Shown here piece after piece: positions 6,556-15,319 of a stretch of DNA of 15,319 nt. A model generated the notes under the pieces. That model worked only from the letters and a program-made list of their open reading frames with translations, was not told the origin of the DNA and did not search any database. This DNA comes from Desulfovibrio sp. GTDB lineage: Bacteria > Desulfobacterota > Desulfovibrionia > Desulfovibrionales > Desulfovibrionaceae. Position 1 is the stretch's first letter, and each line of letters opens with the position of its first letter. Position numbers and translations under genes: made by a program. Location of the stretch: positions 1 through 15,319 of the forward strand of contig DONZ01000242.1 in assembly GCA_003512875.1 (NCBI GenBank), written 5' to 3'.

Positions 6556-7440
6556 TTATTGCTCTTTAATGATCATCACTTTGTTAAATGCCGCTTGAAT
6601 TTTTCGTACTTTCCTAATTTCTTTACGTTTTTTTAAGTCGTTTATTACGCTTACCAAATTCTTTATATTTTCTTCATAATTCTGCTTGTCGATTTGAAGT
6701 GTCAAATTACTGGATTCTATAAATAATTCAAAGCCATACAGAGGGCTTATATTAATCCAGCTTATTTCATTTATCGCGTATTGAAAATCTGTTGTTTCGA
6801 GTTCATTGATAAAATCAGGTAACATATTAATTTCATTAATGGTTGCATTATCCGTATAGAGTACAGGTAAACTGATAAATTTATTTTTATTAACTTTTTC
6901 AATATATTGAGCTTTGCTATCAAGATAATATAATTCATTATTGTTAATAATTATAAAAGAGGGTTTTCTTTCAATAATTTCTATTATGAATTTTGACGGT
7001 AAAGTTCTTTTTATTTTAATATCTTGTATCCAATTTGATTTTAATAAATTTGCTTCTATTTGATTTATTTTATATTTAAGAATATTGGTATTTTTTTGTA
7101 AACCACTCAAATCAATTATTTCATCTTTTGTAAGATATGTTTCTCCTTTAATATCGATTTCCGTGAGTAAAAAATTATTATTTCCCGTTATATGACGATA
7201 TAATTCGATACTTCCGTATATTAATATACATATGATAATACATGAACTTAGTATCGGAAGAAAAATTTTAAAATATTTCTGAAATAATATTTTATTTATC
7301 TTATCGAAAAAATTTTCTTTTCGTATTTTTTCTTCTTTATTAGGTTTATTTTTATTGATAAATTTATTTGAATTGATTCTTGCATTAACTTTATAATCAT
7401 TTCGCTTATTTTTTTTAAAAGAGTATTTTCTTATTTCCAT
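6556..7440 (-). CDS. ftsQ: Cell division protein FtsQ (unusually AT-rich gene)
   Basis: FtsQ is a bitopic inner-membrane protein of the FtsQBL subcomplex that links the Z-ring to septal wall synthesis. The 294-residue protein has a highly basic, asparagine- and lysine-rich cytoplasmic tail (1-55), one membrane span (about 58-79), a POTRA domain (about 90-160: FLLTEIDIKGETYLTKDEI through IEIIERKP) and a beta domain to about 290. This order and its place between murB and ftsA identify it, since FtsQ sequences diverge widely. Its ATG lies inside the end of murB (ATGGAAATAA holds the murB stop), with AGAGGAAG upstream, so translation is coupled. The base composition is far from its neighbours: bases 7021-7080 hold only 10 G or C of 60, against 37 of 60 at 6001-6060 in ftsA. 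The protein is correspondingly rich in Ile, Asn and Lys. Confidence 0.88.
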   Translation of the reverse strand: MEIRKYSFKKNKRNDYKVNARINSNKFINKNKPNKEEKIRKENFFDKINKILFQKYFKIFLPILSSCIIICILIYGSIELYRHITGNNNFLLTEIDIKGETYLTKDEIIDLSGLQKNTNILKYKINQIEANLLKSNWIQDIKIKRTLPSKFIIEIIERKPSFIIINNNELYYLDSKAQYIEKVNKNKFISLPVLYTDNATINEINMLPDFINELETTDFQYAINEISWINISPLYGFELFIESSNLTLQIDKQNYEENIKNLVSVINDLKKRKEIRKVRKIQAAFNKVMIIKEQ

Positions 7441-8405
7441 AATTTTACTTCCTCTTCTAAATGAATATTAAATAAAGTTAATACCTTATCTTTTGCGATA
7501 TTTAATAGTTCTATTGCGTCTTTAGTCTTTCCGTCACCTGTATTTTCAAGAAAACTCGCATGAATTTTTGAGAATTGCATAGCGTTTACTTTGATATTTT
7601 TCAATCCTGCCTTGTCAAGCAAAAGTCCCGCACTTACTTTTTCTCCGTTTTCGTTGATTGGATTTTTGAAAGCGCAGCCTGCCGTGCGGGCATGAATGGG
7701 TTGGGTATTTTTTTTGGTAAGCAGATTTTTTTCCATTTTATTTTTGACAATGTTTTTGTCGAGTTGCGGAAAAATGAAAGACGCACTTAAAATGATCGGG
7801 TTTTCGAGCTTCTTCCCTTGGCAGAAAAAGGAAGATTGCCTGTATGATAACTCCATGTCTTTTCTTGAGCATTTTATTATTCCGTAATTTTTATGAAAAA
7901 TTTCAACTTGACTAAGAACGTCGCTTATTTCCGTTTGGTATGCCCCCGCGTTCATGGCGACAGTCCCCCCCAAACGGCATGGAATGCCCACCAAGCCCTC
8001 AAGTCCGGTTAGCCCGTTTTCTTTACAGAATTGCAAAAGTTTCGGAATTTTGTATCCGGCACTGACGGTAAGTTCCGTGAAATGTGTATGACCACGCCGC
8101 AAATATTCCCTGACAAGAGGAGGAAGCATTTCTTTTTCATCGGCAATGAACGGGCGGCATGAAATTTCTTCGACGATGTCAATATCCAAAATTCCAAAAG
8201 GCAATTCTTTGCAAAGGCTTTCATCGGCGATTATGAGGTTGCTGCCTCCGCCGAGAATGTTAAAAGGAATGCCGAGTTTGCTTTCAAGTTCAGCAAATTC
8301 CAGCATGTCTCGGGCGGATTTTATACTTAGATAATAAGGGGTTTTTCCGCCAAGACCTATGGTGGTTTTATGTTTGAGAGCCATATTGTGCCGGATTTGA
8401 AGCAT
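7431..8405 (-). CDS. murB: UDP-N-acetylenolpyruvoylglucosamine reductase MurB
   Basis: MurB is the cytoplasmic FAD enzyme that reduces UDP-GlcNAc-enolpyruvate to UDP-MurNAc with NADPH. The 324-residue protein has TTIGLGGKTPYYL (14-26), the FAD-binding ILGGGSNLII (50-59), GLEGLVGIPCRLGG (134-147), MNAGAY (151-156), SYRQS (187-191) and the C-terminal catalytic glutamate region HLEEEVKLW (315-323). In the GSFFKNP-type motif that carries the proton-donating serine, this protein has AGCAFKNP (242-249), so the donor would be Cys244. The start at ATG 8405 is four bases past the murC stop; a longer frame from 8594 lies inside murC and adds no MurB sequence. The last bases of the gene are AT-rich (13 G or C in 7441-7500), matching ftsQ rather than the rest of murB. 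Confidence 0.95.
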   Translation of the reverse strand: MLQIRHNMALKHKTTIGLGGKTPYYLSIKSARDMLEFAELESKLGIPFNILGGGSNLIIADESLCKELPFGILDIDIVEEISCRPFIADEKEMLPPLVREYLRRGHTHFTELTVSAGYKIPKLLQFCKENGLTGLEGLVGIPCRLGGTVAMNAGAYQTEISDVLSQVEIFHKNYGIIKCSRKDMELSYRQSSFFCQGKKLENPIILSASFIFPQLDKNIVKNKMEKNLLTKKNTQPIHARTAGCAFKNPINENGEKVSAGLLLDKAGLKNIKVNAMQFSKIHASFLENTGDGKTKDAIELLNIAKDKVLTLFNIHLEEEVKLWK

Positions 8406-8409
8406 GGTT

Positions 8410-9810
8410 TCATTTTCCCAGAAATTCCAAAATCTTTGGAGCCAAAGCGGTGATGTTTCCCGCTCCTTGTGTGATGACGATATCGCCTTCCCTGACTTCG
8501 CCGCACAGTTTTTCAATAATTTCATCGTTCGTATTGCAGGTTGCAACGGAAAGGTTCGGACAAATCTGGCGGATACCATGGGCGAGGCTCGCACTGTTTA
8601 TGCCCGGAATAGGTTTTTCGCTGGCGGCATAAATTTCTGAAAGGAATAATTTGTCAACCCCCTCAAAGCAGCTGCAAAAATCTCCGAACAACGCTTCTGT
8701 GCGTGAAAAGCGGTGGGGCTGGAACGCCATGATGATTCTGCTGTTCGGATATGCTTGCTTCGCACAGTTGACAGTCATTTTTATTTCCGTCGGATGATGT
8801 CCGTAATCGTCAATTACGGTAATGTTATTGACCTGACCTTTTAATTCAAAACGCCGTCCGACGCCTTTGAACCCTTTCAAACCTTCAAGGATAGCTTCTT
8901 TTGAAATATCCGCTTCAATACTTACGCAAATAGCCGCCAACGCATTGAGAACATTGTGTTTTCCCGGATGATTGAGGCTTACCTCACCCCAAAATTTTTC
9001 TTCCGCTTGGGCGTTGGCCGTGGTGATCTTCTTATAGACCTTGAAATGATTTGTTTTGCCGCTGCCGGTAATTTCAGCGCGCAGTTTGTTGTTTGCGCCG
9101 AAACCGTAGGTGATGACAGGACGTTTTACTTTCGGAAGTATTCTCTGTATGCCTTCGTCATCTCCGCAGACAATGTTGACGCCGTAAAAAGGAACTTTAT
9201 TCATGAAAGAAATAAAGGAGTTGTCAATATTTTCCTGGTTTCCGTAAAAGTCGATATGGTCATAATCGATATTGGTCACAACGTTGATGATCGGGAAAAG
9301 GTAAAGAAATGAACCGTCTGATTCATCAGCTTCTGCGATGAGGTAATTTCCTTTTCCAAGTTTTGCGTTTGTGCCGTATGCATTCAGAAGTCCGCCGATA
9401 ATGACTGTCGCGTCCTGTTCCGCTTCGTCAAAAATCGAAGCCGTTAAAGATGTCGTGGTTGTTTTTCCATGCGTGCCGGCAATGGCGATGCCGTACCGCA
9501 GACGCATGAGTTCGGCAAGCATTTCAGCGCGGGCGATAACAGGGATATTGCGTTTTTTGGCTGCGGCAATTTCTGCATTGTCATCATGTACGGCTGTTGA
9601 ACGGACGACAACCTGCGGATTTTTGATATTTTCTTCCGCGTGCCCGATGAAAATTTCAGCACCGAGTTTTTTTAAGTGCTGTACTGTTTTGCTTTCGCTC
9701 ATATCGGAACCGGTAACGGTGTAGCCCAGATTGAGAAGCACTTCCGCAATGCCGCTCATGCCGCTGCCGCCTATTCCTATCATATGTATGGCACGGATTT
9801 TATTGTTCAT
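8410..9810 (-). CDS. murC: UDP-N-acetylmuramate--L-alanine ligase MurC
   Basis: MurC adds L-alanine to UDP-MurNAc with ATP, the first step of the stem peptide, in the cytoplasm. The 466-residue protein starts with the UDP-binding Rossmann motif [16 protein letters not shown] (10-25). The ATP P-loop [11 protein letters not shown] is at 111-121, EADESDGSF at 160-168 and [10 protein letters not shown] at 180-189, all standard Mur ligase blocks. [11 protein letters not shown] and the [10 protein letters not shown] block further on are specific to MurC. Its length is usual for the family. It starts within an ATGA overlap with the murG stop and ends four bases before murB. Confidence 0.98.
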   Translation of the reverse strand: MNNKIRAIHMIGIGGSGMSGIAEVLLNLGYTVTGSDMSESKTVQHLKKLGAEIFIGHAEENIKNPQVVVRSTAVHDDNAEIAAAKKRNIPVIARAEMLAELMRLRYGIAIAGTHGKTTTTSLTASIFDEAEQDATVIIGGLLNAYGTNAKLGKGNYLIAEADESDGSFLYLFPIINVVTNIDYDHIDFYGNQENIDNSFISFMNKVPFYGVNIVCGDDEGIQRILPKVKRPVITYGFGANNKLRAEITGSGKTNHFKVYKKITTANAQAEEKFWGEVSLNHPGKHNVLNALAAICVSIEADISKEAILEGLKGFKGVGRRFELKGQVNNITVIDDYGHHPTEIKMTVNCAKQAYPNSRIIMAFQPHRFSRTEALFGDFCSCFEGVDKLFLSEIYAASEKPIPGINSASLAHGIRQICPNLSVATCNTNDEIIEKLCGEVREGDIVITQGAGNITALAPKILEFLGK

Positions 9811-10907
9811 GATTGTCTCTTTTTCTGTAAAAGGTTATCAAGTTCGGCAACAACGTTTTCCGCCGCATTTTTTTGCGCCGATTTTCCGATGTTTTCCGCC
9901 ATTTCTGATAATTCAGCCTTACTTTGCAAAATGGAAAGAATAATTTTATCCATGGGATATTGTTTTATATCGCTTTCTTTGACCATGATCGCCCCGCTGC
10001 GGCTGACTATGCTTTGAGCGTTGGCGGTTTGGTGGTCGTTGGCGGCGTAAGGAAAAGGAATGAAAAGGGCAGGGGTTTTCGTTGCCGCAAGTTCTGCAAT
10101 GCTTGTCGCTCCCGCCCGGCAAAGGGCGAAGTCCGCTTTTGCGTAAGCTTCAGCCATGTTATCAATGAATGGAAACAGCATGGTGTCGATTTCCGCTTGG
10201 CTGTATCCGTGGCTTTTATACGCTTCCGCAACTCTGGCATAATCTTTTTCGCCGCATTGGTGGATGATATGGATGTTGTTGTCCCGAAGCGTACCGAGAA
10301 GCTGCACGGCAAGAGAATTGATTGCGACAGCGCCGAGGCTTCCCCCCATGACGAGAAGTTCGGTATAATCTTTGTTTTCCTTTTTCACATTTGCAATTTC
10401 ATGGCGGATGGGATTGCCCGTAAGCACGCATTTTTCAGGGTTGAATTGCTTCTGCGTATCCGGAAGGGAAAGGCAAACGGTATCAGCCAGTTTCGCAAGA
10501 ATTGCATTGGCAAGACCGGCAACAGCGTTTTGTTCATGTATCATGGTGGGAACGCCGCGGAGTTTTGCGGCAAGAAGCATGGCAAAGCAGGCATACCCGC
10601 CGAAACCGATCACGGCGTGGGGTTTGTATTTTTTCAAAAAACGGCAGCTTTCAAGAATTGCTTTGGACATGGCAAAAAGCGCTGAAATTGCTTTTAATCC
10701 GCGTCCTTTTATTCCCCGCACGTTCAGACCGTAAAAATCAAGCCCGTGTTTTCGGCAGAGTTCCTTTTCTTTTCCGTATAAGGAACCGGCAAACAATACT
10801 TCGGCATTGGGGTATTTTCGTTTTATTTCGTCGGCAACGGCTAGGGCGGGGAAAATATGTCCGCCCGTACCGCCTGTGGAAACAATGATTTTAAGCGTGT
10901 CCATCAT
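9807..10907 (-). CDS. murG: Lipid II synthase MurG
   Basis: MurG is the membrane-associated GT-B glycosyltransferase that moves GlcNAc from UDP-GlcNAc onto lipid I to make lipid II on the inner face of the membrane. The 366-residue protein opens with the glycine-rich [16 protein letters not shown] (10-25), then [20 protein letters not shown] and the conserved [15 protein letters not shown] stretch. The C-domain carries [13 protein letters not shown] and the donor-binding [35 protein letters not shown] region. Two adjacent ATG codons (10907 and 10904) could both start it; the first overlaps the ftsW stop as ATGA, and AAGGAA upstream serves either. Confidence 0.97.
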   Translation of the reverse strand: MMDTLKIIVSTGGTGGHIFPALAVADEIKRKYPNAEVLFAGSLYGKEKELCRKHGLDFYGLNVRGIKGRGLKAISALFAMSKAILESCRFLKKYKPHAVIGFGGYACFAMLLAAKLRGVPTMIHEQNAVAGLANAILAKLADTVCLSLPDTQKQFNPEKCVLTGNPIRHEIANVKKENKDYTELLVMGGSLGAVAINSLAVQLLGTLRDNNIHIIHQCGEKDYARVAEAYKSHGYSQAEIDTMLFPFIDNMAEAYAKADFALCRAGATSIAELAATKTPALFIPFPYAANDHQTANAQSIVSRSGAIMVKESDIKQYPMDKIILSILQSKAELSEMAENIGKSAQKNAAENVVAELDNLLQKKRQS

Positions 10908-12115
10908 GCATATTCCTTGTTGAGCTTTTGCATAGCCGGAGTTGTCGTTTTTCCGGAGACGGTATTGGGTTTTTCTTCAAGAGCTGTCGTGCGGGAATAA
11001 TTGAGAATGAGCCCGACACATATCATGGTTGCTATCATGGAACTGCCGCCGTAACTCAAAAATGGAATGGCGACGCCTTTGGGCGGAACCATGCCCATGA
11101 TAACGGCGAGATTGAGGGTCGCCCCCAAGGCTATGATGAGGGAAAGCCCGAACGATGTGAGCTTGTCACGCAGTTCCTTTTGGCCGATGACAATTTTGTA
11201 GCAGCGCGCAAAAATAATCATGAATAAGCTCATCATGATTGTGATGCCGAGGAGTCCGAGTTCCTCGCCGATGACGGAAACAATGAAGTCGTTGTGCGCT
11301 TCGGGCAGATAGAGCAGTTTTTGCCGTCCGTTCCCCATGCCGACACCTAAAAAACTTCCTTCTGCAAGGGCGTAAAAAGATTGAACAAGTTGGTAACCTG
11401 TTCCCTGCGCGTCTTTAAACGGGTCGATAAAAGCGAGCAAACGGCGCATCCGGTAAGGGGAGTTCATGATAAGGCTGACGGCGAGCGTTGTCATCATGCT
11501 GAAAGACAATGCCAAATAAATGAAACGTGTCCCGCCCGCAAGGCAAAGGAAAAAGAGAATAGCCAGCAAAATGATGGCTGCACCGAAATCCGGCTGCAAG
11601 AGGAGCAGCAGACATAAAATGCCGGTAATGGCAAAAGGGGGAATGACCCCTTTGCTGAATGTGCGTCCCAAATGCTGGTGCGTGCTTAGAAAATAGGAAA
11701 GATAAAGGACAAGGGCTATTCTTGCGAATTCCATAGGCTGTAAGGAAAATCCGAAGAAAGGCAGCCAGCGGCTGGCTCCGTTTACGTCTATGCCCAGCGG
11801 TGTCAATGTGAGCAAAAGCAGGAAGACGGTGACGGAGATTGCCAAATAGTGCACGGAATTGATGATTTTTCTCGGAAAATAAATACAGATGCACATGATG
11901 ACAAGCCCAAGGGAAACAAAGGCGAATTGTTTTTTGAAAAAATAGTATTTATCATGAAAATCACGTTCTCCGACAACGCTGCCGGCACTCAGGACCATAA
12001 GCAAGCCGAAACTCAGCATGACAAGTATGCATGCCAAAAGCAGCCAGTCTATATTGTGATATGCCGTGCTTTGCGCTGTTCTTCTTTTCGTGTTTTTATT
12101 CAATGTGTTAATCAT
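10904..12115 (-). CDS. ftsW: Peptidoglycan glycosyltransferase FtsW
   Basis: FtsW is the SEDS-family polymerase that, with its class B PBP partner, builds septal glycan from lipid II. The 403-residue protein has a polar N-terminal tail (1-22) followed by about ten hydrophobic spans. Family blocks are seen: LSAGSVVGER early, GASRWLPFFGFSLQPMEFARI, the PYRMRRLLAFIDPFKDAQGTGYQ loop, GNGRQKLLYLPEAHNDFIVSVIGEELG and IPFLSYGGSSMIATMICVG. Position between murD and murG is the usual one for FtsW rather than RodA. The Shine-Dalgarno is weak (CGGAA). A gap of 27 bases separates it from murD. Confidence 0.96.
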   Translation of the reverse strand: MINTLNKNTKRRTAQSTAYHNIDWLLLACILVMLSFGLLMVLSAGSVVGERDFHDKYYFFKKQFAFVSLGLVIMCICIYFPRKIINSVHYLAISVTVFLLLLTLTPLGIDVNGASRWLPFFGFSLQPMEFARIALVLYLSYFLSTHQHLGRTFSKGVIPPFAITGILCLLLLLQPDFGAAIILLAILFFLCLAGGTRFIYLALSFSMMTTLAVSLIMNSPYRMRRLLAFIDPFKDAQGTGYQLVQSFYALAEGSFLGVGMGNGRQKLLYLPEAHNDFIVSVIGEELGLLGITIMMSLFMIIFARCYKIVIGQKELRDKLTSFGLSLIIALGATLNLAVIMGMVPPKGVAIPFLSYGGSSMIATMICVGLILNYSRTTALEEKPNTVSGKTTTPAMQKLNKEYA

Positions 12116-12142
12116 AATAAATTCCGAAATAATTCTTTGATT

Positions 12143-13468
12143 TCATTTGAGATTTCGCACAAGATTTTTAAAATCGCCGCCTCTTGCGATATAGCTTGCA
12201 TATTGGTCAAAACTTGCGGTTGCAGGCGCGAGCAGAACCGCGTCGCCTTTATCAGCCGTTTGTTTCGCACGTTCCAGGGCTTGGCTGAGTTTTTCATCAT
12301 AAGAAAGGGAAAGATGGTTTTTCCATGCGTTTTCAAAATGCTCGCGGCTTCCGCCGTACAGGGCGACATGTTTCACTTTTCCCCGCATGAGCGGAAGCAA
12401 GGCAGCCAAATCCCCGCCTTTGAACTTTCCTCCCGCAAGCAGGATGATAGGGTGTTTTGCTTCGCTTACAGCTTTTATGGCGACGGCAAGAGCGGTTACC
12501 GTTGTGCATTTGGAGTCGTTGATATAAGTAATGCCGTCAAGTTCGCGGACAAATTCAAGCCTGTTTTCCATGGGGCTGATTTTATCCATGGCTTTTCGGG
12601 CGTTTTCAAAGCTTACGCCAAAGAGCTGGCAGGCTTGCCATGCCGCTTCCGCATTGCTTTGATTATGCTGCCCCAATAACTTTGTTTTGGGAAAATTCTT
12701 TTTGTCGGCGTCAAAAACAATGGTTTTCGCTTTGAACCCGTATTCGTTTGCAAGGTGGGCGATGTCTTGCCCCAGAACTGCGAAATCGGTATCGGTCTGG
12801 TGGGCGAACAAATTCATTTTCGCATCCGTGTATTCCTGCATGTTTTTGTGATAATCCAGGTGATTTTCGGAAATATTCAAACAAATCCCGACATGGACGG
12901 GCAGGGCGTTGCAGGTTTGAAGCTGAAAACTGGAAAGTTCCAAAACAAGAACATCGGCTTTTTCGCTTCGGGGATTTTCCAAACGTTTTAAGGCATATTC
13001 CGATAAAGGCGTGCCGATGTTGCCGCCGGTGAAGATATTCAAACCTTGTTCCTTAAGCATTTCGGAGCAGACGGCCGTGGTGGTGGTTTTCCCGCTTGTG
13101 CCGGTAATGCCCAAAATGGGGGTGCCGTCACAAAAAAGATAGGCGATTTCCGTTTCGGAAACGGCAAGGGCTGTTTCAGGCAAAAGACCGGCAAATTGGG
13201 CTATGGCTGCTCCGGGGCTCGGAATAAAGATATCGCAGCCGGAAAAATTCTCTTTTTTATGTTCGCCAAAAAAACAAGGAATGTTTTGTTCTTGCAAAAA
13301 GCGTTTAAATTCCGGAAGAAGCTTTTCTTCTTTTTGTTCATGAAAAACAAGAGGAACGCCGTATGCATTGAGCAGTTTTATGACCGCGCGTCCGGAATTT
13401 CCGCCTCCGACAACGTGGGCGGTGCATTTGTCGTCAAGTTTGTTTTTTATTTCAGCCAATGTTATCAT
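12143..13468 (-). CDS. murD: UDP-N-acetylmuramoyl-L-alanine--D-glutamate ligase MurD
   Basis: MurD adds D-glutamate to UDP-MurNAc-L-Ala with ATP in the cytoplasm. The 441-residue protein has an N-terminal UDP-binding domain (AHVVGGGNSGRAVIKLLNAYG, 17-37), the ATP P-loop GITGTSGKTTTTAV (120-133), the LELSSFQLQ block, NISENHLDYHKNMQEY and the YINDSKCTT stretch. The C-domain has LLAGGKFKGGD and APATASFDQYASYIARGGDF, where most relatives have a cysteine in place of the first Thr of this block. Its start at ATG 13468 lies nine bases past the mraY stop, with AGGA upstream. Confidence 0.97.
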   Translation of the reverse strand: MITLAEIKNKLDDKCTAHVVGGGNSGRAVIKLLNAYGVPLVFHEQKEEKLLPEFKRFLQEQNIPCFFGEHKKENFSGCDIFIPSPGAAIAQFAGLLPETALAVSETEIAYLFCDGTPILGITGTSGKTTTTAVCSEMLKEQGLNIFTGGNIGTPLSEYALKRLENPRSEKADVLVLELSSFQLQTCNALPVHVGICLNISENHLDYHKNMQEYTDAKMNLFAHQTDTDFAVLGQDIAHLANEYGFKAKTIVFDADKKNFPKTKLLGQHNQSNAEAAWQACQLFGVSFENARKAMDKISPMENRLEFVRELDGITYINDSKCTTVTALAVAIKAVSEAKHPIILLAGGKFKGGDLAALLPLMRGKVKHVALYGGSREHFENAWKNHLSLSYDEKLSQALERAKQTADKGDAVLLAPATASFDQYASYIARGGDFKNLVRNLK

Positions 13469-13477
13469 GATCTTGTC

Positions 13478-14554
13478 CTATCTGATTTTAAGTACGCTGA
13501 GGGACATCAGGGCGAATAAAACGGAAATGATCCAAAAACGGATGATGATTTTTGATTCTGTCCAGCCCTTAAGCTCGAAATGGTGGTGCAAAGGCGCCAT
13601 TTTGAAAAGACGTTTTCCGCCGGAGTAGCGAAAATAAGCCACTTGCAGGGTCACGCTGAGGGTTTCAATAACAAATAAGCCGCCCGCAAGAATGAGGATG
13701 AGTTCTTGTTTTGCCAAAATCGCTAAAAAGCCGATTACTCCGCCAAGGCTGAGTGAGCCGACATCACCCATGAAAACTTCCGCAGGCTGGGCGTTGAACC
13801 ATAAAAAACCGAGCCCTGCGCCCATCAGCGCTCCGCAAAAAATAACGACTTCGCTCACTCCCGGAACAAATGCCACCTGCAAATACGCTGCAAAATTGGC
13901 GTGTCCCGCCACATAAAGAAAAATGGCGTAAACACCGGTACAAATCACGACGGGCAAAATCGCCAAACCGTCCAAACCGTCCGTGAGGTTTACGGCATTT
14001 GAGGAACCTACAAGCACAATAGCCGCAAAAACAATATAGAACAAACCTAAATCGGGAAGAAACTGTTTGAAGAAAGGAATGGAAAGCACTGTGCTGTAAC
14101 CGGAAAACTTAAGCATGCAGATAAGGGAAATACTGGCAATGGCAAGCTGCCCCAAAAATTTTGTTTTGGCTTTTATCCCTTGGTTTTTATGGTGGGAGAT
14201 TTTACTCATGTCATCAATAAAACCGATGAGACCGAAACCGATGAAGACAAGAAAAGTAAGCCAGATGTAGCTGTTGGTTAAATCCGCGAAAAGAAGCGTC
14301 GAGAGCACGGTGCCGAAAATGATGAGTATGCCGCCCATTGTCGGCGTGCCGGCTTTTTTTTGGTGCACGACGACGTCTTCATGGATTTGCTGACCGAATT
14401 TGAGTTTATGCAGCATGCGGATAAAAAACGGACCGACCAAAATCGTCAGCACAAGGGCGAAAAGCATGGCGCCGAGCGTACGGATGCTGATATAGCGCAA
14501 TATATTGAAAAACGTGAAGTATTCGGTAAGGGGCAGGAGGAAGTTATACAGCAT
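13478..14554 (-). CDS. mraY: Phospho-N-acetylmuramoyl-pentapeptide transferase MraY
   Basis: MraY is the integral membrane enzyme that joins UDP-MurNAc-pentapeptide to undecaprenyl phosphate to make lipid I. The 358-residue protein has about ten hydrophobic spans. The catalytic and metal-binding residues are all in place: FIDDMSK (112-118), [10 protein letters not shown] (189-198), [12 protein letters not shown] (261-272) and the histidine-rich [11 protein letters not shown] (321-331). The substrate motif [10 protein letters not shown] is at 66-75. It starts within the end of murF (11-base overlap), with GGAG upstream, so translation of the two genes is coupled. Confidence 0.98.
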   Translation of the reverse strand: MLYNFLLPLTEYFTFFNILRYISIRTLGAMLFALVLTILVGPFFIRMLHKLKFGQQIHEDVVVHQKKAGTPTMGGILIIFGTVLSTLLFADLTNSYIWLTFLVFIGFGLIGFIDDMSKISHHKNQGIKAKTKFLGQLAIASISLICMLKFSGYSTVLSIPFFKQFLPDLGLFYIVFAAIVLVGSSNAVNLTDGLDGLAILPVVICTGVYAIFLYVAGHANFAAYLQVAFVPGVSEVVIFCGALMGAGLGFLWFNAQPAEVFMGDVGSLSLGGVIGFLAILAKQELILILAGGLFVIETLSVTLQVAYFRYSGGKRLFKMAPLHHHFELKGWTESKIIIRFWIISVLFALMSLSVLKIR

Positions 14555-15319
14555 TGTTTTGCTCCGTGAATGCTTTTACATATTCTTCCAAATGGTTGGA
14601 ACGGGAACCTTTGAACACGATAAGATGTTTTGCGTGCGTGAAGGGGAGTTTTTTTATTTCTTCCATGAACTTTTCCGTATTTTCAAGCGGGCTGAATATT
14701 CCTGTGTAATTGTGCTCCGCCAAGCCTTTTTGCAGGGCTGTGGCGAAGCTGCCTTTGAAAAATACCGCAAGAGGATTTTTTTGCGCGGCAAGCCTTCCGA
14801 ACTCCTCGTGTTCCTGTTCCGCAAGATCTCCAAGTTCTTTCATTTCACCGAACACAAGGATAAAATCTTTATCTTCCGCAAGTTCGCCTGCGGATTCAAG
14901 CATGCGGGCGGCGGAAAGGGGATTGGCATTATATGTGTCGTCGATGAGCGTCCATTGACCCAGCTCATGTTTATTAAACCGCATAGCCGGTGCTTGGACG
15001 GTTCTCAAGGCTTTTTGGATTTGTTCCTCGCTGAACCCGAGTTCAAGGGCGAGGCTCGCCGCCGCTATGCAGTTTTCCGCACCGTATTCCCCGACGTAAA
15101 TGCTTTCCGCTTCAAAACTATGCGTTGGTGTTGTGAGCGAATATTTGCCCAAGCCCTGTTCCGTGACTCCCAAGTATTTGCCTTGATAAGGAATTTTTTT
15201 AGATGACGTGCTGAAAAATTTTGTGTCGGTTTTGTTGTAACAGGCATGGACAAAAAGGTCCGGATAATCGCCGCTTACGTAGGCGGAGCCGTTTTGGGGC
15301 AGAAAATTTAAAAGCTGCG
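14544..15319 (-). CDS. murF: UDP-N-acetylmuramoyl-tripeptide--D-alanyl-D-alanine ligase MurF, C-terminal part (gene continues past the right edge)
   Basis: MurF adds the D-Ala-D-Ala dipeptide to the UDP-MurNAc-tripeptide, finishing the cytoplasmic precursor. About 257 residues are visible; the N-terminal and P-loop regions are outside. The frame is open from the window edge through 15173 (the codon there is TTG, inside the gene), starting [20 protein letters not shown]. Visible family blocks are [35 protein letters not shown] with [16 protein letters not shown], and the C-terminal [15 protein letters not shown], which is typical of MurF. The stop overlaps the start of mraY. The usual upstream neighbours murE and ftsI would lie beyond the edge. 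Confidence 0.95.
   Translation of the reverse strand, partial: QLLNFLPQNGSAYVSGDYPDLFVHACYNKTDTKFFSTSSKKIPYQGKYLGVTEQGLGKYSLTTPTHSFEAESIYVGEYGAENCIAAASLALELGFSEEQIQKALRTVQAPAMRFNKHELGQWTLIDDTYNANPLSAARMLESAGELAEDKDFILVFGEMKELGDLAEQEHEEFGRLAAQKNPLAVFFKGSFATALQKGLAEHNYTGIFSPLENTEKFMEEIKKLPFTHAKHLIVFKGSRSNHLEEYVKAFTEQNNAV

Noticed and set aside
8406..8594. 63-codon N-terminal extension of murB
   Set aside because: The extension is the murC coding region read in another frame; the ATG at 8405 gives a normal MurB N-terminus four bases after the murC stop.
9924..10685. 253-codon plus-strand open frame
   Set aside because: It lies wholly antisense to murG, which has all its family motifs. The translation looks like a frame shadow with no domain.
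14544..15173. A complete short gene starting at 15173
   Set aside because: The codon there is TTG within an open frame that continues to the window edge with MurF-like sequence, so this is the middle of murF and not a start.

Overview
The window carries the division and cell wall (dcw) cluster of a Gram-negative bacterium, all on the minus strand. Read in the direction of transcription, from the right edge leftwards, the order is murF (cut by the window edge), mraY, murD, ftsW, murG, murC, murB, ftsQ, ftsA, ftsZ. Downstream of ftsZ lie two more minus-strand units: a two-gene operon for an NfnAB-type flavin/iron-sulfur transhydrogenase, and the first 205 codons of an AMP-forming acyl-CoA synthetase that runs off the left edge. 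The dcw order without ddl, the adjacent NfnAB pair and the mid-range G+C suggest an anaerobic Desulfovibrio-like member of the Desulfobacterota. This placement is an inference from gene content, not proven by the sequence.

Layout from left to right: 1-616 acyl-CoA synthetase (partial) with a candidate promoter at 643-671; 617-904 an AT-rich, purine-rich spacer with a perfect 17-bp terminator hairpin after nfnB; 905-2290 nfnB; 2306-3157 nfnA; 3158-3303 a divergent promoter region; 3304-3393 a 29-codon membrane microprotein gene on the plus strand with a very good promoter, Shine-Dalgarno and terminator; 3446-3981 a non-coding gap holding a Fur-box-like sequence, a consensus -10 box, a stem-rich G+C-rich patch and a bidirectional terminator shared with ftsZ; 3982-15319 the dcw cluster.

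The dcw genes are tightly packed. murF/mraY, ftsW/murG, murG/murC and murB/ftsQ overlap by 4 to 11 bases, and most other gaps are under 30 bases. Together they complete the UDP-MurNAc-pentapeptide (MurB, MurC, MurD, MurF), make lipid I and lipid II (MraY, MurG), polymerise the glycan (FtsW with a partner PBP outside the window) and build the division ring (FtsQ, FtsA, FtsZ). The window cuts the cluster within murF.

The genes themselves are ordinary. The points worth a second look are the two plus-strand transcription units hidden in the nfnA-ftsZ gap, and the sharp fall in G+C across ftsQ, its downstream spacer and the last bases of murB, which reads like a foreign or separately evolving segment in an otherwise uniform cluster. 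No mobile element, CRISPR array, tRNA or rRNA was seen.
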